The notes beneath the pieces were generated by a model. The model had not been told where the DNA came from. It worked only from the letters and a program-made list of their open reading frames with translations, and ran no database searches. A stretch of 9,179 nucleotides of DNA from assembly GCA_009698975.1 (NCBI GenBank), contig WLPB01000031.1:1-9179 (forward strand), read 5' to 3'. The position numbers were made by a program, and so were the translations under genes. Below are positions 1-5,807 of this stretch, piece after piece (position 1 is the stretch's first letter; every line of letters begins with the position of its first letter). The stretch comes from Actinomycetota bacterium. Lineage in GTDB: Bacteria > Actinomycetota > Actinomycetes > Nanopelagicales > Nanopelagicaceae.

Positions 1-197
1 AGCGATTGAATATCGCCGGTTGCTACATCGACTTCGAGGCCGACATGCTTTTCGCGAATAGCTTTGAGTGAACTCGTGCGATTAACAGCAACGGGGTATG
101 GCTCGATTCCACGTTCAATCAGGCTAGCGCGCTTCTCACGACGGATGCGCAGCTGCTCAGGAAGATCTTCTTCTATCGGAGGATTCTCGTTGCTCAT
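1..197 (-). CDS. lysS: Lysyl-tRNA synthetase, class II (N-terminal part, cut by window edge)
   Basis: Only the first 65 codons are inside the window; the gene runs off the left edge. The enzyme charges tRNA(Lys) with lysine using ATP in the cytoplasm. The translation begins MSNENPPIEEDLPEQLRIRR and continues EKRASLIERGIEPYPVAVNR, followed by TSSLKAIREKHVGLE. This matches the start of class II bacterial LysRS (EQLRxRREKxxxLxxxGxxPYP, then a conserved Thr and a helix leading into the OB-fold anticodon-binding domain). The ATG at 195-197 is chosen because it gives the usual short acidic leader before the DLPEQLRIRR helix. It lies 31 bases after the coaX stop. No Shine-Dalgarno sequence is visible: the bases before the ATG are C-rich. 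The catalytic domain is not in the window, so activity cannot be judged. In Actinobacteria lysS commonly follows coaX, which supports the call. Confidence 0.93.
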   Translation of the reverse strand, partial: MSNENPPIEEDLPEQLRIRREKRASLIERGIEPYPVAVNRTSSLKAIREKHVGLEVDVATGDIQS

Positions 198-228
198 AGT
201 GGGTGGAGTCTACTTTACGAACTCAGAG

Positions 229-993
229 CTACTGATTCTTCTCGTGAATCAATCGAAGGCCAATAAGGGTTAAATCCGGCTCAAATTCATCGATTGTTTC
301 TGCAACACCAATAATGAGCGGAGCAAGACCTCCCGTTGCAATAACTGTGGGTGCTTCATCATATTCAAGGGCTAGCTCTGCAGTAATGCGGTCAACTAAT
401 CCATCAACCTGGCCCGCAAATCCAAAGATAGTTCCAGATTGAAGGGCTTCGACGGTATTTTTCCCAATAACACTCTTTGGGCGAATAAGTTCAACCTTGC
501 GAAGCTGAGCAGCGCGCGATGCAAGTGCATCTACCGAGATTTCAATTCCAGGTGCGAGTGCTCCACCTAGGAATTCACCTTTCGGAGAAACTACATCCAG
601 GTTTGTTGAAGTTCCAAAGTCCACCACAATCGCAGGTCCGCCATAGAGCGTATGTGCCGCAAGAGTGTTAACGATTCGATCTGCTCCGATTTCTTTTGGA
701 TTATCTACAAGCAACTGAACACCTGTCTTTGTTCCTGGTTCGACAATTGTCGTAGGAAGCGATGACATATAGCTTGCAATCATTGTGCGAAGTTCGCGCA
801 GAGTTGCGGGAACAGTTGAACATATTGAGAGACCACTTAATGTGTAGGCAGATGTGAGAGCGCTAAATTGAAGCCAGAGCTCATCAGCAGTTGTACGAGG
901 ATCGGTTTTGACTCGCCACGATTTAATCAGCTGGTCCCCTTCAAAGACGCCAAGAACCGTATTCGTATTTCCAACATCGACAGTTAATAGCAT
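229..993 (-). CDS. coaX: Type III pantothenate kinase
   Basis: Phosphorylates pantothenate to 4'-phosphopantothenate, the first step of CoA synthesis from pantothenate (EC 2.7.1.33). The 254-residue length is normal for the family. It has the acetate/sugar kinase (ASKHA) phosphate-1 motif DVGNTN at residues 6-11, GADR at 103-106, the second phosphate motif DFGTST at 125-130 with Asp125, LGGALAPGI at about 132-150, and GFAGQVDGL near 191-199. An ATGG-like C-terminal adenosine-site segment, VIATGG, is near 217-222. Many type III kinases have Thr where this protein has Asn131; I believe STN is common in Actinobacteria. Family knowledge: these enzymes need a monovalent cation and are not inhibited by CoA. 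The ATG follows the nadC stop by 2 bases and has a GGAG 5 bases upstream, inside the nadC end. M. tuberculosis also has a coaX, reported as not functional as the kinase, so activity here is probable but not certain. Confidence 0.95.
   Translation of the reverse strand: MLLTVDVGNTNTVLGVFEGDQLIKSWRVKTDPRTTADELWLQFSALTSAYTLSGLSICSTVPATLRELRTMIASYMSSLPTTIVEPGTKTGVQLLVDNPKEIGADRIVNTLAAHTLYGGPAIVVDFGTSTNLDVVSPKGEFLGGALAPGIEISVDALASRAAQLRKVELIRPKSVIGKNTVEALQSGTIFGFAGQVDGLVDRITAELALEYDEAPTVIATGGLAPLIIGVAETIDEFEPDLTLIGLRLIHEKNQ
231..253 (-). repeat. Short inverted repeat at the 3' end of coaX
   Basis: In the minus-strand transcript ATTGATTC, a 7-base loop and GAATCAGT can pair as an 8-base stem with one G-U pair. 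The right arm ends at the coaX stop codon. The stem is AT-rich and no T run follows, so it is not an intrinsic terminator; it could be a chance hairpin in coding sequence or a small transcript-stability or pausing element before lysS. Confidence 0.3.
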
Positions 994-995
994 TT

Positions 996-1820
996 CTACT
1001 CCGCTCTCAGATCTAGGCCAATATCAAGAATGGGAGCGCTATGAGTAAGTGCTCCTACAGCTATGTAATCAACGCCGGATTCGGCATATGCCCGAGCGTT
1101 CTGTAGTTCGATGCCACCTGATGCCTCAAGCTTTATCTCTCCGGCAACTATCGCTACTGCTTCGCCACATTGGTGCGGACTCATATTGTCCAGAAGAACG
1201 AGGTCTGGGTGAAGCGGTAAAACCTCCCGTAGCTGATCCAAAGTATCAACTTCAATTTCGATAGGAGCAGCTGGAAAAGCCTTGCGGACCGCGGAAAATG
1301 CCGCTTCGACTCCCCCTGCGGCTGCAATGTGATTATCTTTGATGAGCGCAGCATCACTGAGTGAGAGGCGGTGATTAGTCCCTCCGCCCATGCGCACCGC
1401 ATATTTTTCTAGCATGCGATAACCCGGAGTTGTTTTGCGAGTATCGCGGACTAAGCAGCGGGTACCAGAAACTTCCTTCACCCACTGCGCAGTCACTGTT
1501 GCGATTCCACTGAGGTGACTTACAAAATTGAGAGCGGTTCGTTCAGCAAGCAAAATTGCACGAGTATCACCGATTACTGTTAAGAGAACATCTCCGGCAT
1601 TAATCGAAGAACCGTCAATCTTATGGATGGTGATATCGCTTAATCCAACTTCTTCAAGAGTTGCTTTGACCATTTCAATTCCGGCCAGTACTCCGCTCTT
1701 GCGAGATACAAAGTCTGCGGTGCTCGTTGACGCTGCTGAAATAGTGGAGACCGAAGTTAGATCTTCTCCACCTTGCAGGTCCTCTGCAATCGCGCGCTTG
1801 ATTATTTCTTTATCAATCAT
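996..1820 (-). CDS. nadC: Nicotinate-nucleotide pyrophosphorylase (quinolinate phosphoribosyltransferase)
   Basis: Converts quinolinate and PRPP to nicotinate mononucleotide, CO2 and pyrophosphate (EC 2.4.2.19), the step that joins de novo NAD synthesis to the shared NaMN route. The 274 residues give an N-terminal alpha/beta sandwich (to about 110) and a C-terminal barrel. The diagnostic active-site run is intact: RDTRKTTPGYR at 125-135, Lys139, GGGTNHR at 145-151, KDNHI at 161-165, EVD at 190-192, LDN at 210-212 and EASGGI at 232-237. The start codon overlaps the nadB stop as ATGA, so the two are likely translationally coupled and made together; NadB makes the iminoaspartate that NadA turns into quinolinate. 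NadA itself is not in this window. The stop TAG lies 2 bases before coaX. All the substrate-contacting Arg, Lys and His residues expected are present, so it should be active. Confidence 0.97.
   Translation of the reverse strand: MIDKEIIKRAIAEDLQGGEDLTSVSTISAASTSTADFVSRKSGVLAGIEMVKATLEEVGLSDITIHKIDGSSINAGDVLLTVIGDTRAILLAERTALNFVSHLSGIATVTAQWVKEVSGTRCLVRDTRKTTPGYRMLEKYAVRMGGGTNHRLSLSDAALIKDNHIAAAGGVEAAFSAVRKAFPAAPIEIEVDTLDQLREVLPLHPDLVLLDNMSPHQCGEAVAIVAGEIKLEASGGIELQNARAYAESGVDYIAVGALTHSAPILDIGLDLRAE
999..1002 (-). promoter_or_regulatory. Shine-Dalgarno of coaX inside the end of nadC
   Basis: GGAG on the minus strand directly before the nadC TAG stop and 5 bases before the coaX ATG. Because it lies in the last codons of nadC, ribosomes finishing nadC would uncover it, favouring coupled translation. 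Confidence 0.65.
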
Positions 1821-3430
1821 TTGTCACCAACTTCTTGATATCCGGTTGTCCAGGTACCGCTTTGATCTAATTGTTGGATAATGCGCTTTCGCCATAGTTC
1901 ACTTGTCTCTGGAAAATCTTCACGCCAATGTGAGCCACGAGTCTCTTGCCTAATAAGCGCTGCCTTCAAAATTGCCTGCGCTAATTGAAATAGATTCGTG
2001 GCTTCCCATGCTTCAACGCATGGCTCTGTACTTCGACGATCTTCAATACGCGTGAGATCGGCACTTGTCTTTAGTAATGAGTCAGAAGAACGAAGAACTC
2101 CTGCGCCTCTGCTCATTGATGCTTGTAAATTTGCACGCACACGTGGATCAAGCAAAATTTCACGCGATGCGTTTTCAACTGGTTCACCCGGCTCTGGCAT
2201 ATGAGCTGCAATATCTGCCGCAATTCGAGCGCTAAAGACAAGGCCTTCAAGAAGTGAGTTAGAGGCGAGGCGATTGGCACCATGAACCCCAGAGCAAGCG
2301 GTTTCTCCGCATGCATAGAGTCCCGGAACGCTGGTGCGCCCATTGAGGTCTACACGAACTCCACCCGATGCGTAATGTGAGGCAGGAGCAACTGGAATTA
2401 AATCTTTCATTGGATCAATGTTATGAGATTGACATGATGCATAGATTGTCGGGAATCTCTTTTCGAAGCCGACAAGATGTCTGACATCAAGCCAGACATG
2501 GTGAGCATCCGTTTCATTCATTACTCTCATGCTTGCAATAGCTACAACATCCCGTGGTGCAAGTTCTGCTAAAGGATGAACGCCTTGCATAAATCTATTT
2601 CCATTATCATCTAATAAGTAGGCGCCTTCACCTCTTACTGCTTCACTGATAAGTGGCTGTTGTCCTTGAGAGTCATCGCCGAGCCATAAAACGGTCGGAT
2701 GAAATTGGATGAATTCAACATCGGCAACTTTTGCACCTGCACGAAGTGCAAGAGCAACACCATCTCCGGTAGATACGGATGGATTAGTTGTCTGCTCAAA
2801 TACCTGACCCAAGCCACCCGTTGCGAGAACGACAGCTTTTGAGAGTGCGCGACCTACTCCATCGCGACTTCCTGCTCCGATGACGTGAAGTGTTACACCG
2901 CAAACTTCACCATCTGCATCTTTCAGCGCATCAAGCACCAATGCGTGTTCGACGACTTCAATATCTGGATCTTCGGTTACTGCCTTGAGAAGTGCTCTAG
3001 AAACTTCGGCACCGGTTGCATCTCCGCCTGCGTGGATAATTCGATTTCGATGATGGCCGCCTTCGCGAGTAAGTGAAATCTCGCCAGATGCCTCTCGATC
3101 AAATTGTGCACCGCGTTCAATTAATTTGCGAACTGCTTCTGGTCCTTCAGTGACGAGGACTCGAACTGCGTTAACGTCGCAGAGCCCTGCGCCAGCTTCG
3201 AGAGTATCTGCCAGATGTTCTTCTGGAGAATCTCCTTCACCAAGGGCAGCTGCAATGCCTCCTTGTGCCCACTTTGTAGAGCCCTCGTCAACCCGAGCCT
3301 TTGTGACAAGGAGAACGGAGAGGCCGAAAGTACGACATTGCAGAGCGGTTGTCAGTCCAGCAATTCCTGATCCAACGACGATGACATCGGCTGTAGCAGT
3401 CCAACCTGGAGCAGGGGCTAGCAACTTCAT
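1817..3430 (-). CDS. nadB: L-aspartate oxidase
   Basis: FAD enzyme that oxidises L-aspartate to iminoaspartate, using oxygen or fumarate, as the first step of de novo NAD synthesis (EC 1.4.3.16). At 537 residues it is normal length. The Rossmann FAD site is GSGIAG at 20-25, followed by STKWAQGGIAAAL at 51-63. The succinate dehydrogenase/fumarate reductase-type active site is complete: TREGGHHRNR at 121-130 (Glu123), QFHPT at 242-246 (His244), APRD at 291-294 (Arg293), SHYASGG at 351-357 (His352), and ANRLASNSLLEG at 385-396 (Arg387). These correspond to E. coli Glu121, His244, Arg290, His351 and Arg386 as I remember them. A helical C-terminal domain follows, with the family's RxxxxTRGSHWREDFP-like segment near 504-517. 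The start overlaps the panC stop as ATGA, and AGGGG lies 5 bases upstream of the ATG. The end overlaps nadC. The SdhA paralogue is excluded by the REGGH signature and the short length. Confidence 0.97.
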   Translation of the reverse strand: MKLLAPAPGWTATADVIVVGSGIAGLTTALQCRTFGLSVLLVTKARVDEGSTKWAQGGIAAALGEGDSPEEHLADTLEAGAGLCDVNAVRVLVTEGPEAVRKLIERGAQFDREASGEISLTREGGHHRNRIIHAGGDATGAEVSRALLKAVTEDPDIEVVEHALVLDALKDADGEVCGVTLHVIGAGSRDGVGRALSKAVVLATGGLGQVFEQTTNPSVSTGDGVALALRAGAKVADVEFIQFHPTVLWLGDDSQGQQPLISEAVRGEGAYLLDDNGNRFMQGVHPLAELAPRDVVAIASMRVMNETDAHHVWLDVRHLVGFEKRFPTIYASCQSHNIDPMKDLIPVAPASHYASGGVRVDLNGRTSVPGLYACGETACSGVHGANRLASNSLLEGLVFSARIAADIAAHMPEPGEPVENASREILLDPRVRANLQASMSRGAGVLRSSDSLLKTSADLTRIEDRRSTEPCVEAWEATNLFQLAQAILKAALIRQETRGSHWREDFPETSELWRKRIIQQLDQSGTWTTGYQEVGDK

Positions 3431-4203
3431 AACCGCCCCTCTCTCTTCACAGCCATATTATCGAGCAATCTCACTCCATTAATCCAGCCGGCGACAATCG
3501 CACGCGTAAATTGAGTAGAGCTACTGGGAGGAAGGAAGTTCTGCTCATCGATGTAATCAGCATAATCAACTGTGAGCAGTGGCTCACTTGCGAGAATCGC
3601 CCGCAATTGCATCTCGCTCTCTGATTCGCGCAGTGCATGTGAAATTACTCTGGCGGCAATGCGACCTTCGGGATTCAACCGAGTATTTCGCGACGACATT
3701 GCCAAGCCATCACTTTCACGAACAATCGGGGCAGCAACAATTGAAACCTCGTCTGCTATTTCACGAATGAGAGTTAACTGTTGAAAATCCTTCTCGCCAA
3801 AGATTGCATGCTGCGGTTGCACCAGATCAAAGAGTCGCTTAACAACAGTAACTACCCCATCGAAGTGACCTGCGCGAGATGCGCCTTCGTAGAGATGAGA
3901 GATTGGCCCGGCAGTTAATTTCATAAATCCTGCTGGATATATATCTGCCGCGGTTGGAAGCCAGAGATGAGTAACTCCATAGCGCTCGGCTAATTCAATA
4001 TCTCGCTCTGGAGTGCGCGGGTATTTCTCTAAATCGCTCTCATCTTCAAATTGGAGTGGGTTAACAAAAATACTGGCAACGATATTGCTTGAATACTCTG
4101 ATGCAATTTTGAATAGTGAACCATGTCCGGCATGGAGAGCCCCCATAGTCGGAACAAATGCGCATGACGAAGGAAGCTCAGAGGCGTTTGTCACTACCTT
4201 CAT
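3427..4203 (-). CDS. panC: Pantothenate synthetase (pantoate-beta-alanine ligase)
   Basis: Joins pantoate and beta-alanine with ATP to make pantothenate (EC 6.3.2.1). The nucleotidyltransferase fold is clear: PTMGALHAGH at 18-27 (HIGH-like His24 and His27), FVNPLQF at 46-52, YPRT at 61-64, GHFDGVVTVVKRLF at 112-125, FGEKDFQQL at 135-143 and RESDGLAMSSRN at 162-173 (KMSKS-like MSSRN). The C-terminal domain ends GVRLLDNM near 243-250, like the usual GxRLIDN. At 258 residues it is about 20-25 shorter than E. coli PanC; the shortening falls in the C-terminal lid domain, not in the catalytic core. A good AAAGGA lies 8 bases upstream of the ATG. A 50-base gap separates it from folK, and it overlaps nadB. 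The usual actinobacterial partner panD (aspartate decarboxylase, source of beta-alanine) is not adjacent. Product feeds CoaX three genes downstream. Confidence 0.97.
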   Translation of the reverse strand: MKVVTNASELPSSCAFVPTMGALHAGHGSLFKIASEYSSNIVASIFVNPLQFEDESDLEKYPRTPERDIELAERYGVTHLWLPTAADIYPAGFMKLTAGPISHLYEGASRAGHFDGVVTVVKRLFDLVQPQHAIFGEKDFQQLTLIREIADEVSIVAAPIVRESDGLAMSSRNTRLNPEGRIAARVISHALRESESEMQLRAILASEPLLTVDYADYIDEQNFLPPSSSTQFTRAIVAGWINGVRLLDNMAVKREGRL

Positions 4204-4211
4204 GGCTCCAG

Positions 4212-4217
4212 TCCTTT
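4212..4217 (-). promoter_or_regulatory. Shine-Dalgarno of panC
   Basis: AAAGGA read on the minus strand, 8 bases before the panC ATG. It fixes the ATG at 4201-4203 as the start. It is one of the better ribosome sites in the block, consistent with panC being translated independently of folK, whereas several neighbours rely on overlap. Confidence 0.7.
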
Positions 4218-4242
4218 CAGGTACCGGGCGTGCAGTGGTATT

Positions 4243-4271
4243 AGTTTAAGTCTTTAAGGCAACTGCTCCAA
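4243..4271 (-). promoter_or_regulatory. Candidate sigma-70-type promoter for panC-nadB-nadC-coaX
   Basis: On the minus strand TTGGAG (4266-4271) is followed after exactly 17 bases by TAAACT (4243-4248). The first matches the -35 consensus TTGACA at 4 of 6 positions and the second matches the -10 consensus TATAAT at 4 of 6 positions. The -35 lies inside the end of folK and the -10 lies in the folK/panC gap, about 40 bases before the panC ATG. It lies at the widest intergenic gap in the window. Such pairs occur by chance in moderately AT-rich DNA, so this is only a candidate. A second reading of the -10 (TAATAC, shifted by 5 bases) is also possible. Confidence 0.3.
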
Positions 4272-4700
4272 AAGATCAGAGACTTTCCCGTGTGTAAGCA
4301 AGATCGCATCGGGTTCAATCTCTGCCCATGGCTGGAGAACGAATCGACGTTCGTGAGCGCGAGGATGTGGCAGAAGGAGTTCATCGGCGCTACTCAGCAA
4401 AGATCCATACTGGATGAGATCAAGATCGATCGTGCGCGGACCCCAGTGTTCAACTCGTTCACGCCCTAAGACTTTTTCAATTCCATGCAATAGCGCGAGC
4501 AGATCTGTCGCTGATAGCTCTGATTCAGCGAGAACTACTGCGTTCAGGTAATCCGGTTGTTCCGGACCTCCAACCGGCGCAGTCTTGTAGAACGATGAGA
4601 TTGCAGTGATTTCTAGCGACTCTTGTAGGAGAGCAATTGCAATATCCATCTGCTCTTGTGGATTTCCAATATTAGCTCCGAGGGCGATTACTGCTTTCAT
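4254..4700 (-). CDS. folK: 6-hydroxymethyl-7,8-dihydropterin pyrophosphokinase (HPPK)
   Basis: Transfers pyrophosphate from ATP to 6-hydroxymethyl-dihydropterin (EC 2.7.6.3), making the substrate for FolP. At 148 residues it is a normal stand-alone HPPK. It shows ALGANIGNP at 6-14, SSFYKTAPVGGPEQPDYLNA at 35-54, the ATP-binding stretch RERVEHWGPRTIDLDLI at 80-96 with the two magnesium-binding aspartates Asp92 and Asp94, and LPHPRAHERRFVLQP at 110-124. The ATG overlaps the folB stop as ATGA, and there is no Shine-Dalgarno sequence before it, so translation probably depends on ribosomes finishing folB. The stop is TAA. In many Actinobacteria one or two small genes (DUF3180, DUF2520) follow folK before panC; here panC follows directly after 50 bases. 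Confidence 0.97.
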   Translation of the reverse strand: MKAVIALGANIGNPQEQMDIAIALLQESLEITAISSFYKTAPVGGPEQPDYLNAVVLAESELSATDLLALLHGIEKVLGRERVEHWGPRTIDLDLIQYGSLLSSADELLLPHPRAHERRFVLQPWAEIEPDAILLTHGKVSDLLEQLP

Positions 4701-5053
4701 CGTCGTATCGTTACTGCAATATCACTTACTTCCTCTGAGACAGGCGCTTGAGGCTTATGTACTGTGACTGATACCGAGATAATCGTTGGAGAGGTTTCTT
4801 TAATCTGCTGGGCAATACTGCCAGCGAGGTGCTCAATTAGATTCACAGGCTCACCGGTGATGTGGCTCAATGCGATTGAAGTAAAGATTCCGTAATCAAC
4901 AGTATCTTCTAATTGGTCGCTTTTACTCGCCTTTGTTAAATCAATCTCAACTTCAATATCAACTGAGAAATTCTGACCATCTCGCTTTTCAAAATCGAAG
5001 ACGCCGTGAAAGCCGAATCCCTTGATGCCCTTTATTGAAATCAAATCGCTCAT
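4697..5053 (-). CDS. folB: Dihydroneopterin aldolase
   Basis: Splits 7,8-dihydroneopterin into 6-hydroxymethyl-dihydropterin and glycolaldehyde (EC 4.1.2.25), and usually also epimerises it. The 118 residues match the tunnelling (T-fold) FolB family. Catalytic and binding residues line up with S. aureus FolB numbering as I remember it: Glu22 in DFEKRDGQ, Tyr54 in VDYGI, Glu74 in NLIEHLAG (anchors the pterin) and Lys100 in VTVHKPQAP. The protein is expected to form an octamer of two stacked tetramers. Its start overlaps the folP stop as ATGA and its stop overlaps folK, so it sits in the middle of a coupled folP-folB-folK run. A GAGGTGG lies 7 bases before the ATG, inside the end of folP. Nothing suggests the related FolX or QueD enzymes: length and the Glu/Lys pair fit FolB. 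Confidence 0.96.
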   Translation of the reverse strand: MSDLISIKGIKGFGFHGVFDFEKRDGQNFSVDIEVEIDLTKASKSDQLEDTVDYGIFTSIALSHITGEPVNLIEHLAGSIAQQIKETSPTIISVSVTVHKPQAPVSEEVSDIAVTIRR

Positions 5054-5805
5054 CCTTTGACCACCTCAACATGTGGTGCAACGCTATGAACACGCACTGC
5101 CCAAATTCCTTTTCCTACGAGAGATTTGGAGATCTCAAGAGTTCCACTCTCTCGTTCATCTGGAGTAGCTCCACCGATAAAGCGCTTGCGTGAGTGGCCA
5201 ATTAAAACGGGGTAACCGAGAGCGATAAATTCATCGATTCGATTGAGGATCTCCCAATTGTGCTCAGAATCCTTAGCAAAACCGAGGCCGGGATCTAAAA
5301 CGATATTTTCACGCTTGATTCCGGCAGCTAGCGCCTTATCGAGGGAGATTGTGATCTCCTCGATTACCTCTTTCATGACGTCGTCATAGTGGGCTTGCGA
5401 GTTCATATCTTTTGAATGACCGCGCCAATGCATCAGCGTGTATTTGCATCCGAGTGCGGCAACTGTAGAAAACATATCGGGATCTGCAGCTCCCCCGCTG
5501 ACATCATTAACAATAGAAGCACCGGCTGCAACTGCCAGCTTTGCAGTACTGGCTCGCATAGTGTCCACACTGATATCCACGCCACGGTTAGATAGCTCTG
5601 CAATAACGGGCAAAATTCTGGTTTGTTCTTCGCTCTCGCTGACGCGTTCTGCGCCGGGGCGAGTTGATTCACCTCCGATATCGATAATATCGACGCCTTC
5701 TTCAATCATTTCCAGACCTCGCGATACAGCGTGTTCAAAAGTGAAATGCTTTCCACCGTCAGCGAAAGAATCTGGTGTGACGTTCAGGATTCCCATTACT
5801 AACAT
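5050..5805 (-). CDS. folP: Dihydropteroate synthase
   Basis: Condenses dihydropterin pyrophosphate with p-aminobenzoate to dihydropteroate (EC 2.5.1.15); the target of sulfonamides. TIM-barrel motifs in order: NVTPDSFADGG at 8-18, DIGGESTRPGA at 42-52, SVDTMR at 79-84, NDVSGG at 100-105, LMHWRGH at 124-130, DPGLGFAKD at 171-179, IGHSRKRF at 202-209 and VRVH at 237-240. At 251 residues it is shorter than the usual 265-285: only three residues precede the first MGILNVTPDSF strand, and the last helix is cut to about ten residues. The ATG is preceded in frame by a TAG seven codons upstream with no other start between, so the short N-terminus is real unless translation begins at Met4. It starts 2 bases after the folE stop with no Shine-Dalgarno, suggesting reinitiation. 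The catalytic residues are intact. Confidence 0.96.
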   Translation of the reverse strand: MLVMGILNVTPDSFADGGKHFTFEHAVSRGLEMIEEGVDIIDIGGESTRPGAERVSESEEQTRILPVIAELSNRGVDISVDTMRASTAKLAVAAGASIVNDVSGGAADPDMFSTVAALGCKYTLMHWRGHSKDMNSQAHYDDVMKEVIEEITISLDKALAAGIKRENIVLDPGLGFAKDSEHNWEILNRIDEFIALGYPVLIGHSRKRFIGGATPDERESGTLEISKSLVGKGIWAVRVHSVAPHVEVVKG

Positions 5806-5807
5806 TT

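Noticed and set aside
198..230. Intrinsic terminator between coaX and lysS
   Set aside because: The nearby hairpin is AT-rich and no T run follows on the minus strand, so it does not look like a terminator.
64..273. 69-codon plus-strand open frame over the lysS/coaX junction
   Set aside because: It covers the lysS N-terminus, which is clearly coding on the minus strand, and shows no domain of its own.
1528..1881. 117-codon open frame on the plus strand across the nadB/nadC junction
   Set aside because: Antisense to two conserved enzymes, with low-complexity Ser/Arg-rich translation typical of a reverse-frame artefact.
3126..3482. 118-codon open frame on the plus strand over the start of nadB
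   Set aside because: Antisense to the FAD-binding part of nadB; the translation has no family features.
4204..4253. Riboswitch or terminator in the folK/panC gap
   Set aside because: Fifty bases is too short for a known folate or CoA-related riboswitch, and no GC stem with T run is present.
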